Source: Ascarosepion bandense | Lineage: Eukaryota > Mollusca > Cephalopoda > Sepiida > Sepiidae | Length of the DNA: 64,000 bases | Reading direction: 5' to 3' | Assembly (NCBI GenBank): GCA_037127315.1 | Contig: JBBBDQ010000192.1 | Coordinates: 5,081,501 to 5,145,500, forward strand | Shown here: piece by piece, positions 24,914 through 35,870 of the stretch | How the letters are laid out: every line of letters begins with the position of its first letter | How positions within the stretch are numbered: the first letter of the stretch is position 1 | Position numbers and translations under genes: made by a program | The notes under the pieces: generated by a model | The model's database searches: none | What the model was told of the DNA's origin: nothing | What the model saw: the letters and a program-made list of their open reading frames with translations, nothing else

Positions 24914-25903
24914 AGCAAGTGTATCCAAATCTTATTCTGTTAAGCGATCAGCCAATGGCTCTATATTCTCATAATAGTCGGCTAATGTCCATATAGGAAA
25001 CAAATTGCTTACCATTTTCTTTTGATGTGTTGTGTGATTTGTTTTTTTAATGCGTATGATATGGGAGCTCGATTTCGTTTTTTTCATTTTTGTTGCCTCT
25101 ATTGCCAGTGTATGGACTTCGTTTTTTCTCTTGATGCCTACATGGCTAGGAATCCAAACCAATTTGAATGTTTTGTGCTTTTTGACTCTTGATAAGTTTT
25201 TAGGATTTCTTGAATATAGGGATGATTTGTGTTCTTTTCTTAAATTACTGTTAAACTAGATAGGAAATGTATAATATTCTCAAACCGCCTCCTCCTTTTG
25301 AATTTTAAGTGCCATTTTAATGGCTTGTAGTTCAGCTGTATAGATGGATGGATTATTTAGTAGCATGATTTATTTACGAATTTATGTTTGTGGCTGCTGC
25401 ACCTATTTTATCTAGGATTTTTGATCCATCTGTGTAAAATGGTTTATAGTCACAATATTTGTCTCTTAATTTTCCATACATACTTTTGTTGGAGCATTTC
25501 GTTGTTTTTTTTTTTTTGTGTCAATGTTAGGTCAATGTGAGGTTTGGATATTATCCATAGAGCTACCTTATTTATTGTGACTGGTGTTATGTTATCAGGA
25601 TATTTATTTGTTCTAGTGCTTCATTAATTCAAAGTCCAATTGAAGAGATGGCTGTTGGTTTATTTCTATATAACAGGATATATTGAGGTTCATATGTTTC
25701 TTTGATACGCTAAGTTATTTGGGTCAGATTGTAGTTTTTTTGCCTATTGGAGGGATAATTTTTCCCATCTCAAGAGATATAGGTGGTTCATTGTATTCTT
25801 TGCATGTGTGCGGTCTGGAAGGCTCCAGAACTTAATCTCAATCCTTGATTTTGTATGGTTTACTGTTTTTCTAAGATAGAAGTTATGTATGGTACTGTAA
25901 ATG

Positions 25904-26210
25904 TGCATTGTGTTTTAGTGGATATCAACTCGGAACGACAAATTGGAGAGCCGAGTTTGAATTCCAGTTGTATTCTTTGTATTAACTTGCACACAAATAC
26001 CCTTGGGAAAGATATTAACCCATCTCTTCCTTTCAGTTATGGGTTAAATAATAGGACAGATTGGGTTCTATAGCCTTGGTCAGCAACCAGTCTACCACAG
26101 AAAGAAATGGCAACCTGCTGCAGGATAATCTTCTACCCAGTCAGTCATGTCTCTTTTGAGACGTGATTGCCCAAAGTGTGTATCACGTATGGCACTTAAC
26201 TGACTGAATG
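25904..26210 (+). mobile_element. tRNA-like SINE inserted in LINE copy 1
   Basis: The 307-bp block is bordered by direct repeats ACTGTAAATG at 25894-25903 and 26211-26220. It is absent at the matching position of LINE copy 2 (near 40705), which proves insertion. It contains TTAGTGGATATCAACTCGG and a B-box-like GAGTTTGAATTCC, as in tRNA-derived SINEs. A related copy is at 48540-48640 (TAATGGATAGCAGCTCAG..GATCAAATTCC). Confidence 0.75.
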
Positions 26211-26834
26211 ACTGTAAATGATGGTCTAATTTTGATCTGACATGTGACTTTATATATTCTGAGAATTACTTTTTGGTTGCCACCTGTATTCAGTTTTGGT
26301 ATTACTTTTAAATGCCTCAAAGCCTTTTGCATTTTTGTCTAAGGTAATTAATGTGTGCCTTGAAGTCAAGTTTGCTATCCATCATGATTCAGACATTTTA
26401 TTTGTTGGACTATGACAAGTGTCCATTTAATTTTAATTCTGGATCAAGGTGGTATGTTCAGTTTTGCAAACATACATACAAATAGCCCATTTTTCAATTC
26501 CTGTGTTAATAGTTTTAATAATGCTTTATTTTGAGAATAAATAATATAACTGATAAAATACTACTTTGAGATATTCCTGCTTCCTGCTTTCATACTTTTA
26601 ATGTTCACTTTGAAGTTTTGGATGAATATAACCATTCTTCCTTTTATTCCCATCTTGTTCATGTCTTTTAGAATACCATACTTCCATGTGGTGTCATAGG
26701 CTTTTTCAAGATTGAAGAATATTGATACCACTTGATGACAGCAAACTAGGCCATCAAGAATAAAGGATTCTAGTCATACAAGTTGATCATTGGTTCCTTG
26801 GTTTTCTGGAATTCACATTAGTAGCTAGATAAGA

Positions 26835-26894
26835 TTGCTGGTTTGTTTCACCAGCATATCCACCTTCTTTGGATCATTTAATGCTGAAATAAGA
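26835..26894. repeat. About 50-bp insertion unit with short target duplication
   Basis: Comparing LINE copy 1 with copy 2, the segment from CTGGTTTGTTTCACCAGC to CATTTAATGCTGAA is extra and is bordered by ATAAGA at 26829-26834 and 26889-26894. Similar sequence recurs at about 24503, 39517 and 56752. Confidence 0.6.
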
Positions 26895-27302
26895 GATTGT
26901 TTCTTTCCAGGTACCACATTACTTGAGCATTTACCATTCTCTCTATTGTCTCACAAATGCAACTTGTTAGTGTAATAGGTCAGTAGATTGATGGATTAGA
27001 ATGTTCTTTGTCGGATTTAGAAATTGGAATGATAAACTCAAGCCGCAATTGTGGAAACCAAAAAGAAGTGTTTATCTTGCTTCAATTGTTTTATCAGGTT
27101 TTAGTGTGGCAGTCATTTTTAAAATTGTCAGAAGAAATAAAAAATTTTCTAAAAATGAAAAACTGAGTCAGACTTCTATTTTTAAATTTTTACCTGTATT
27201 TCTTTAATATTAAATACTAGTGAAAACAATAACTGAGGGCACATCATAAAAAAAAAATATTAGAGATAATATTACTAAATATTACTGAAGTTCAATGCTT
27301 AC

Positions 27303-27533
27303 CTTATTGGATTCTCCATCTAATTTGCTCTGCATCATTTTCTTTGATACAATCTTGTGTTCTGAATGAAGATTTTCCAACTGACCTTTCACTTTCTCAA
27401 GTTCGTAGTTGGCTTGATTCAATTCTTTCTGGGTCTCAGAAAGTTCTTTTTTGAGAACTTTTATTTGCTGCTGAGAATACAGCAACTGCTCTTGAGATTT
27501 TTCTAATTCCAGCTGCCATTTGTCATCAGCATT
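27303..27533 (-). CDS. Coiled-coil exon 9 (231 nt)
   Basis: Acceptor ttctag and donor gtaagc bound 77 codons starting NADDKWQLELEKSQEQ and ending LDGESNK, phase 0 at both ends. It is the longest exon, with eleven heptads of continuous coiled coil. The next certain exon downstream in transcription is at 11645-11728, leaving an intron of about 15.6 kb that holds LINE copy 1, Gypsy copy 1, a mariner and a Tc1-like remnant. Confidence 0.87.
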
Positions 27534-28741
27534 CTAGAAGCAAAGTACATCAAGGGGTATAAAGACTTGAAGAATAAACTTAACGAATGTCAAATCAAAG
27601 TACTTGAATAAACAGTATTTTCTTCCTGAGTTGAATTAGAATGCTAGGAAAGAAAATCTGATAAGAGAATGTAATTCAGGATATAAATAAAAGATAATAG
27701 CAGAAGTTTTTCAGTGTTTTCTGACATTCTTTTACTCTGGCATGAATATATATAAAGACTGCTGTAAAGTTAAAGGTTTAAAAACAATGTCATTAATACA
27801 ATGATCGTTACTCAGTGTACATCCTCAAATTTGACAAATATTCAATTTTGTGACAAATCACAGAACATTTTACAATTGAACACCAGTGTTAAGTGCCAGA
27901 TAAAGCTACTGGATATGCTAAAGAAATAAAAGCTGAAATATTTGATGTAGTTTAACTGAATCAATGAATAGAATATTTTAACTTGATTACAATGCTGTAC
28001 AGTTCAACAGATTCACTTAATTGAAAAAAAATTGATGTAGCTATTTTCAAGAACAGTCTTTATAATAGAAAAAAATGCTTGAAATTTGATGTGGGTTGAG
28101 ATATGCCAATAGAAAAACTTAAGATATCAATCTAATCAGTAAGTATCCTTCTGTCTAGACATTTTTGCAAAAAATATTGCATCTCTCTCACTCTCATATA
28201 CATAAAACAAATTTTATCAAAATCAACTGTCAAATGTTACCAATTTTTTGGTAAAATGTGTTAAATTAGTTTACAAACCAATTTTTACATTTTTTTGAAA
28301 GCATTCACATTGATAATTAAGACAATAAATATTTGCTGTAAGTTTTATATAAGTGTGTGTGGTTATAATTTCATAATTATTTCACATCACGTCACATGAA
28401 GTTTTCATAAATTTGATCTGATGATACAGACAAAGCTTAGTGATTGATTTTAATAAAACTTATTTGAATAGATTCTTGCTGTTTAAGCATATGTAATACA
28501 GCTCATATTACAGTAATTAATGCCAGGCCAAGTAATGAGTCAGAACAAAAGTTTGTAGCATTTTCTAAATTAATTTCAAAGACAATATTTAGACATTTGT
28601 ACCGAGATTTGCAAAATTAAAAATATAAAATGGTGACAATTTACCCATTGCATCCTGCAGAAAGGTATATTGAAATATGACTTTTCAGATTAAGTAGGTG
28701 CTGTAAATTTTAGTAATTTTGTGAAATGACATTCAGTGTCA

Positions 28742-28779
28742 TTCAATAAGTGTTGAAATGACATTCAACACTTATTGAA
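28742..28779. repeat. 16-bp perfect hairpin
   Basis: TTCAATAAGTGTTGAA at 28742-28757 and its exact reverse complement at 28764-28779, with a 6-nt loop. The arm sequence is partly repeated just upstream (ATGACATTCA). No function inferred. Confidence 0.85.
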
Positions 28780-29242
28780 AATTGTTACAAACTTTTTTCC
28801 CCACCCAATACAAATACTTGTATTTAGAAACAGGTTTTGTTAAATCTATTCTTGATTATCCAACCAATATAATAATATAGATGTAGCTGGTTACATTAAA
28901 GACTTACTTTGTTCTGAATGTTCATAAACAGTCATTGCTCATGACTACAATTCAACATCTTAAATCTTAAAAGAACAAGAGATTTAATGATGTTATAAAG
29001 CTGATGTATTTAAAGAACAGAGTCAAACCAAACTTATCCCTGAAAAAAATAAAAAACCCACAGATATAAATAAAGATCATATCATTCCCTTTCTATTGCA
29101 GAAAAATGCATACCAAAATACTAAATTATATTAACAAGGTTTTTTAATTTTCTCATTTAAAAAAATGAATAGAAATTTCAATCAAGTGACATCTTTTGCT
29201 AGTATAAAACATGCAAACTGAATTCTTTGTAAGTGATGTTAC

Positions 29243-29398
29243 CTTGGAGAAAAGACATTTCTGTTCAGCTAGGTCTCGTTCTTTTTTCATTTGATCTAAC
29301 TGCTCTAAAAGTTTGGTTTTCATGTTAGTTGCTTCTTCTTCCCATGACATCAGCTCCTCTGTTAAGGTTTTGACAAGTTCTTTGTTTGATTTGTCTTG
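29243..29398 (-). CDS. Coiled-coil exon 8 (156 nt)
   Basis: A long T tract and ccag acceptor, and a gtaac donor, bound 52 codons starting QDKSNKELVKTLTEEL and ending EQKCLFSK, phase 0 on both sides. It contains one tryptophan and one cysteine, unusual in an otherwise coiled-coil sequence. It lies just upstream of the PLE remnant, which is on the opposite strand. Confidence 0.85.
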
Positions 29399-29559
29399 CT
29401 GGAAAAAAAAAAAGAATAAAATAAATGAAAATTTAATAAAGGTAGATGTCAAAAGAAATAAAAACAGCTTTACGAAAGTATGACTAAGATTTAACCGACA
29501 TAAATATTTATCCGGTGTTAATAGAACAGAGCTATTTCATAACGACTGCCTGTGGATCC

Positions 29560-30546
29560 CCACAAAAAAAAAAAAAATCCAGATTTCTGCATTTCTATGA
29601 GACTGATTCTGCAGAAGCCTGTGAACTGGTCAGCATTTTGTTATGGAGTCTTAGGTATATCTTAAAAAAAAAAAGTTTATACAGAGATGAAGGATTAGTC
29701 CTCCTACAAAAACAAGCTTGCAACAAATTGACCAACTAAAAAAGGACTTCAGTTTTTTAAAGGTCACTAACTGAAAATCACAAACGCAAAAGTGATCACC
29801 TTCCTTGATGTAACCTTTGACCTTAATAATGGCTTATACAAACCATATACTAAAGATTCTTACAATCACAAATATGTTTACAAAGATTCTAGCCACCACC
29901 ATAGAATACTAGACGATATTCAGAAATCTAGCCAAGTTGGATTATCTTCTAACTCCAGTAATAAGGTAGTTTTTGATAACAGTAACATTAAACATATTAA
30001 GCCTTTAACTAAAAGTGAACAATGTAAGTTTAGTCTGATAAAAGCAAAGAAGGAAAACATACCTAAATAATGCAAAACACATCTTATGGTTAAGCCACCT
30101 TTAAGTCAATGTCTGAAAAATTTTCCTAAATTTAATTCATAAATATTTCAACCATTCTCTTGTACTAAAAGATTTAAAAAAAAAAAAACAATGTTCACGT
30201 TAGTTATAGTTGCATCAAGAACTTTGATAAATATATCTCACTGCACAAGAGTATGATATTAAATAAAAACATGTTTAACTTGCAAAATAATAGTAACTCC
30301 ACTATCAATAACAGTAACCCTATCAAAAGATAACTGTAACTGAAAAAAAAAAAAATTCCAATTACTTGGGACATCATTGCAAAAATCAAATCTTATGAAA
30401 TAGAAAATAGATGTAATTTATGCCTTTTAGAAAAACTTGGCTTCTTAAAACACATGAATAACCCCAATATATTAAACAAAAGTGAATTAATGACCACATA
30501 CAAACATAGAAATAAATATCTGCTTAAATACTTAAAACCTGACTAA
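29560..30546 (+). mobile_element. Penelope-like element remnant, copy 2
   Basis: Plus-strand pieces in family order: DSAEACELVSILLW, the RT catalytic box YRDEGL at 29680-29697 (YRDDGL in relatives), ITFLDVTFDLNNGLYKPY, HVSYSCIKNFDKYIS, and the C-terminal block ENRCNLCLLEKLGFLK then TYKHRNKYLLKYLKPD with a stop at about 30546. The middle reading frame is 29792-30070. The second acidic residue of the catalytic box is Glu, and stops and shifts are present, so it is inactive. The cysteine-rich nuclease part is largely eroded. It lies in the intron between exons 8 and 7, opposite to the gene. Confidence 0.78.
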
Positions 30547-30577
30547 CCTAACCCCTCTTTCCACTTTCTTTTTTTAG

Positions 30578-30578
<1 letters not shown>

Positions 30579-30646
<68 letters not shown>
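30579..30646. repeat. (TA)n(CA)n microsatellite behind PLE copy 2
   Basis: About 18 TA units then about 14 CA units begin about 30 bp after the PLE stop codon. The position fits a microsatellite tail or target preference of retroelements. Confidence 0.95.
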
Positions 30647-30648
<2 letters not shown>

Positions 30649-30902
30649 TATTTTCATCAACAGAAAATAAATAAAATAAATTAAATAAACAAAAGTTACA
30701 TCCCTTATAAAATACGTTAAAGATGGCTCCAAAAATATTTAATATCTTATTTCTAGGTTTTGGTATAAACTTAATTAAAATTAAATATTTAATAAATGAA
30801 TAAAAAAAATAAATTGACATCCCAGATTTATAACCTATAGTAACCTTAAACAATGCTAGTACCATAAAACAAAATTAAAATCTAAAACTGGTCAGTTCAT
30901 AA

Positions 30903-30952
30903 TATGCACCCGATGATTGTGTCATGCATGAAACAGTAATACTTTAGACAAA
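30903..30952 (+). ncRNA. Decayed hammerhead-like motif downstream of PLE copy 2
   Basis: CCGATGA (30910-30916; one change from CTGATGA), a 3-bp stem II candidate GTG/CAT (19-21 and 27-29), then GAAACAGTAATACTTTAGAC. The last part matches 15 of 20 bases of the equivalent portion in the well-formed motif at 34199-34251 (GAAACAGTAATTTCCTTGTC). The GTC triplet is changed to GAC and stem I is not paired, so it is not active. A CpG-to-TpG change explains CAT for CAC in stem II. Confidence 0.45.
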
Positions 30953-31420
30953 GGATTACACACACACACACAAAACGAATCTAAAAAATCTTTATATTTT
31001 CATTTAGTTTTCTATGTAGAGTTATTTATAACTCAGTTTTGAAATTCAACAAATCAGGATTCCAAAATATGCAAAAAAGTACATACACTGGTAAAATACA
31101 TTAAGATAGAAAATTAAGTGGACAGAATTTTCATGGATTTATCATCTATTCTGATTAATCGTACACAAATTAACAGATTATTTACCAGAAGATTTAAATC
31201 CACTACAAAAAATAACATTTATTCACAGAAACATAGTTAAATGTTAAAGGAGGAACTATCCCTTAACCTGAATTATTAAGCAATCTTATAAAATTTGGAA
31301 AACCAAGAATTTGAACTGTTTGCACATTCTTCTTTCTATGCTAGGTCAACTGTTAGGTCAACTCTGAACTTTAATGTATTTTACTATTTTAATAAATTTA
31401 ATTAAAAAGAAAATGCTTAC

Positions 31421-31550
31421 TTTTACAATTTCTGATTTGAGAGTTTCAATATTTTTCTGGTACTCTTGAATCAGTTGCTCCAATGTGGTGACACGGGCTT
31501 CAAGGAGAGACTTGTCTTGTTCAAGGGACTGGATTTTTTCATGATTTAGT
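31421..31550 (-). CDS. Coiled-coil exon 7 (130 nt)
   Basis: It completes the split Gly codon from exon 6, then encodes 43 residues from LNHEKIQSLEQDK to KSEIVK and ends in phase 0 at gtaagc. The acceptor (gaaag) has a poor pyrimidine tract, so the 5' border is less certain than the others, but the phase restoration argues for it. It is leucine- and glutamate-rich, typical of a coiled coil. Confidence 0.78.
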
Positions 31551-31819
31551 CTTTCATATAAAAGACAAAAATGTTAATTTTAGTAAGAAAATTAAAGTTT
31601 ACTTTGACACACTTTATCACATGAATAAATGGATTTAATATCTTCATGCATACATTCTTTTGTGTTACATTTTTGCTGAATGCTGGAGTATTCAATTTAA
31701 TTATCAATAACAACACAAGATTATTAAATTCAGTTTATGTTATTTTCTATTTGTAATAATTTGTGGATATAATTTACAAATATTAAGTTTGGATCATGTA
31801 AATGAATCTAATTACTTAC

Positions 31820-31893
31820 CCTTGTAAAGCATCACCTGGAGCACTTTTACTCAAGCGACTTACACTTATGGTGCAGGGTTGCAGTTCGACTGG
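31820..31893 (-). CDS. Linker exon 6, non-helical segment (74 nt)
   Basis: Acceptor ttttgtag, donor gtaagt. It encodes PVELQPCTISVSRLSK followed by SAPGDALQ and two bases of the next codon. Prolines, a glycine and serines make this the only segment that clearly breaks the coiled coil, so it probably forms a flexible linker or a short recognition motif between two helical blocks. Length 74 shifts the phase, which exon 7 restores. Confidence 0.8.
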
Positions 31894-32026
31894 CTACAAA
31901 AGAAAAATATCTCTTCAAATAACTTTCCTAGAAAATCAGATAAAAAAAACATTCTTTTATTCTGACATTTCAATTAATGTAATCATCAAGCCATACATCA
32001 TTTTATCAACACAAAACAAGACGTAC

Positions 32027-32074
32027 CTTGACTTTTGCCAATGTCTTCTGTCTTTCTAATTCATTTTCCAATTC
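32027..32074 (-). CDS. Short coiled-coil exon 5 (48 nt)
   Basis: Acceptor gtttcag and donor gtacgt bound 16 codons, ELENELERQKTLAKVK, phase 0 at both ends. It is the shortest exon seen; its phase matches exon 4 upstream and exon 6 only 133 bp downstream. Confidence 0.78.
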
Positions 32075-33431
32075 CTGAAACAATTTTATGGTAATGTCAA
32101 ATTACAGAATTGAAGAATAAATAGCACCTAAATGTCAATCCAAGTAATACATGTTAACTGCCTGAAAAAATTAAGTATACAGCCACAAACTCATCTTGCT
32201 AACTTTTGCTACTTGTATAATTCCATATTTAGTAAGTTAGCCCCAATGCCCAACTGGTTCTGAATTCAGTGTTGTCCTTCTCCTAGACTAATTGTTAACG
32301 AAAGATAGTGAGCCCAGTCTGTTCTATTAGAAAATGGCTTCAAGTTTTTCCAAAAGTATTTATGTTCCCGTCTTGGCTGCAATTTGTTTGAACTTCACAC
32401 ATCAATCTTAATTTCCATGCTGATAACTGCTATGTTCATTTCCTAAGTAATACATACTTAGCACATAAATAGTTTACCAGTCTAATAAATAAAATTTGAT
32501 TCTTGTTAAATATAGATTTTGTATACTAACTAAAAGAAAAATTCAAAATTTGACACATTAAACTAGATAGCATGCATATAGTCATTCTTTACGGGCTGTG
32601 ACTTTCCGATAAAAATTTTATCAACTTTTTTAGTTAACGGCACGTGGTAAGTTTGAGTTTGTTTAATTTATTCTACTGAATTTGTATTTTATTCACTTAT
32701 AATTGTTATTTCTTGTGACTAAATTATACTAAATTGCTTGGTTGTTTAAAGGTTGTTCGATACAGATAGTTTTAAATTTTAGTTATTCTGCTAGTGACCT
32801 CTTCCAAGGAAAGAATTCCTAAGACCGTTAATCTTTGAATTCAGCCATTTTCGACTTATACTAAGTTAAAACTTAGTAATTTTATATATCCAAGTGTATA
32901 GGGAGCGAGGAGGGTGTTGGCAGCGTTCGGAACATTGATTTGGAGCAGTGCTCAATATAGAAATAGATCTGAGTATCTATGATAAATCAGTCAGCAAATA
33001 CTATTTTTTAAATAGCGTTAACTGCCTGTTAAAACATCACTCCTTCAATGTAGAAACAAAAGATGACCCTCGTGTCGAGTTGAGAATCTTTTATTTGAAA
33101 TATTGTTAAAGTCTTTTTTTTTTTTTCCTCTTCTGCCTAATTTTAAATTTTAAGCTTTTCATGTTTAATTGGTTTTCTTTCTTTAATTCTTTTCTTTTGA
33201 TTTTAGCAGAAATCTCTTGACTGGACTTTTACTACCATGTTTTTTCTTTCAATTGGAGTAGATAGATCTATTGCCCAGTTCACACTCCACCCACATTTAT
33301 TGAACAGGTTAAGAGGCTCATCCCTTGTTCCCTGTTTAGGATGTGGTTTCTGGCTTTCTCTTTTCCAATCTTCACTATTACATAGCCCCCTGCACATCAG
33401 TGGCGTTACCACCTTGCTTGGGGTGATACGA

Positions 33432-33462
<31 letters not shown>

Positions 33463-33979
33463 CTTTGTCCCCATTTGAGAGAATAGGAAGTCTAGAGAAA
33501 TAAGCTAAACATTTTCTTTATTTTTGATAATGCCATGTCAGGTGAGAGTTTGAATTTTCAAACTGCATTGATAAACACAAAGTGACAGTCAATCTGAGAC
33601 TGTTACATCAAATCAGTGACACCAAACTGTATTCAGCCACTTAATACAGGTGTTTGCCTTCATTCAACAACTTGTTCTTGGACAAATAATGTAAATAATC
33701 CAAGTAAATAAAATATTTTCCCTCCATTAAAAATAAACTCAGTTGTACATAAAATTATATTTTTTATTGAGTAATTTAAAACATGCTCTAAACATACTTT
33801 CAAAACAAGATATCATATTATTAAAGTAAAAAAAAAAAAATTACAAAATATTTTTAGTGAAATGACAGTAATAATAAATTATTATTTTTTAATGTTAGTT
33901 ATATTTATAGTATTAGAAATCTGAAACAAAACTTTTTTTTTAACCAATGTTTCTCCTGGAGTTCCAATCATATCTGTCT
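32075..33979. other. Intron stretch, one shared repeat fragment
   Basis: Near 32258-32300 the sequence GAATTCAGTGTTGTCCTTCT and its flank recur with a few changes near 48383-48420. Also an A run at 33434-33458. Nothing else recognised. Confidence 0.45.
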
Positions 33980-34011
33980 GATGTCTCTTAGCAACCCATT
34001 CAGGAGACTTT

Positions 34012-34062
<51 letters not shown>

Positions 34063-34066
34063 TTTG
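33980..34066. repeat. (CT)n(TA)n microsatellite and T tract
   Basis: CT units, about 14 TA units and a T run, about 130 bp from the hammerhead motif on its downstream side. Confidence 0.9.
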
Positions 34067-34198
34067 TTTTTCCTCAGGTAAAGAGGACCCAAGGTTTTAT
34101 GATTTTGAGTTCCCTGGCATTTATTTTTTTATAAACAGTGCTCAATACAATAAATATTGTGGAGCATAATATAATCATATAATTATGAATTAAAAGTG

Positions 34199-34251
34199 CA
34201 TTGCGACAAGGAAATTACTGTTTCGAGATAGAATCTCATCCTCAGGCAATG
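34199..34251 (-). ncRNA. Hammerhead ribozyme motif
   Basis: Read on minus: stem I 5' strand CATTGC (34251-34246), core CTGAGGA (34245-34239, matching CUGANGA), stem II GAGAT-loop-ATCTC, then GAAA, a short stem III ACAG/TTGT around an 8-nt loop (A-T, C-G, A-T, G-T), the cleavage triplet GTC ending at 34205, and stem I 3' strand GCAATG (34204-34199), perfectly complementary to CATTGC. The three helices, both conserved boxes and the cleavage site are all in correct order and spacing. Short stem III ribozymes of this type are known from Penelope-like elements and retrozymes. Position 10.1/11.1 next to the core is T/C rather than the usual G-C, so activity may be reduced. Confidence 0.75.
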
Positions 34252-34729
34252 TTGTGAAAATTATTTACATTTAAATACAAAAAACCATCCATTTGCTACT
34301 TATGTATGTGGTAAGATATAAAATTTGTATGTGTTCCTTTTAACTAATCAGAATAAAGATTCACTTTGAAATTTGGTCAGTAGTTTCTATTTTTAGGGAA
34401 TATATACTCTCTTTTTTTCTTTCTGCTTTTCTTTTTTCATCTCTAACAATCAAAGTGTCAACCTACTTTTAACCTAATTTTATTTTTTATTGCTTCTCAC
34501 AATATCATATTACCTTTGATGTATCCATTCTTGTACTAAAAATGTCCTTTCTGCTTTCTCTATATCTTGACCTCTTCTCATAGAAAACAGGAAAGAGATG
34601 AAGAAAGAAAACTTTTTATATTTTTGTTCAAACTTAAAGGGGCTTTTGTGTAAATTCTTATCAGTACATATTTTTCCATGTTGCGATGTACTTTTAATTC
34701 ATAATTATATGTGTGTGTGTGTGTGTATA

Positions 34730-35870
34730 GCCACTTGTATTCGAGGAAAACCATCTACTGGGGTGGCTAGCAAATCCCCATTGTAGATGCCTGCTCAGGT
34801 ACACTTGTGTTTGTTCAACACCTACAGACTCCACCTGTGGTTTATATTGCAACTATGCTGAACAGACCTTTGTTACATTTTGTAGGAGAGAGTGTCTTAT
34901 CTAGCATGAACAACAGTCTGAACAAAGCCAGGACGCCCAAACCCTCAGTCACGATGACTTGTGACTTCAAGCTAGCCTAACCATTGATGGCTTTACAAAG
35001 AGCTCTCTACTCAATTTCAATCACAAGGCTTGGGTCAACCTGTGGTATGTTTTTTCAGGCACTTTTCAAAGGTGCTGCACATTGGAATCACCTCTTCCAG
35101 ACTTAATATCAAGAAGTCATCTTCCTAACAGATTGACCATGGTAAGATTTAAACCCAGCTTCATGGTCAGAAAGCAAATGTTCTAACCACTCAGCCACAT
35201 GCACAAAAGTTGTCCTGGGTATGACATTAAAATGCAAACAGTGGTAAGGCTCTGGTCTGGGAGTTCCAGAATTTTGGTGAGAGTGGATTGACCCCTTAAT
35301 TACCATTGCTCACAGTTTTTGTCTGGGGTGATACCTGTTTAGGGAGCCAGCTATGGGTTAAATAGCTATTTCATATAGAAGCAGATAGAGCTTGAGAGCC
35401 TTGGCAGGCAATCCATCTAAAACAAGGACAGTCTAACATAAAACCTACGACCCTAGGATCTTGCTGTCACCATTTCAGCTTGCTAGACCATGACAGATGA
35501 ACCACAGGTGTGAAAGAGTTGGGCCAGTAATGCGTACACTGCGGTCTACCTAAAAACTTCATTGCACAGACCCAAAATACATGTCCACATCTGCAATGTC
35601 ACCAACTCTTCCAATGAGAAAGGAGCAAAACAAATGAAAGATGTCACTGGAAGTTGCAGTACCAATTCTGCATGCAGGCAGTTCAGGTTACTGGCCATCT
35701 GATGTTGACCCGAGATAGCAGCATCATCCGGCAGCACCCTGAACAACAAAGCAGTTCTTTTTAGGAACAGCAATGCTTGCTCTACAAGGAGAGGGGCCTG
35801 GTAAAGGTGGCCTAACAAAAGCTCATCTCTTATACTCCAGTTGGTATGCGGAAATCAACAAGTATCTTCT
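34730..35870. other. Repeat-like intron sequence, mostly unassigned
   Basis: This stretch is less AT-rich than its surroundings and contains a tRNA-like SINE (separate entry). 34740-35100 and 35540-35870 look like transposon or LINE untranslated sequence, the latter probably the 5' part of the plus-strand LINE that starts near 35870. No frame is supported. Confidence 0.4.
35130..35215 (-). mobile_element. tRNA-derived SINE fragment
   Basis: Minus strand reads CATGTGGCTGAGTGGTTAGA (A-box-like TGGCTGAGTGG) and then GAAGCTGGGTTTAAATC (B-box-like GGGTTTAAATC) about 28 nt further on. The spacing fits a tRNA-like promoter, and no complete tRNA fold or gene is present. Confidence 0.6.

Larger units (their letters stand above)
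24470..27150 (-). mobile_element. I/Jockey-type LINE, copy 1 (5'-truncated)
   Basis: Minus-strand pieces in order: SYRPI-like block then LTSCICETIERMVNAQ, RT motif A IFFNLEKAYDTTWKYGIL, and an RNase H end WIPSHVGIK.KNEVHTLAIEATK. It shares sequence throughout with LINE copy 2 (39490-44950), including the 3' region AGTCCAAGTTCTATTTTCTA. It lacks the endonuclease, so it is 5'-truncated or decayed at about 27150, roughly 150 bp from exon 9. It carries a SINE (25904-26210), a (TG)n tract near 24882-24911 and a short insertion at about 26835-26894. Confidence 0.8.

Noticed and set aside
35130..35215. Functional tRNA gene
   Set aside because: Boxes are degenerate and no acceptor stem or anticodon arm can be paired; SINE is more likely.
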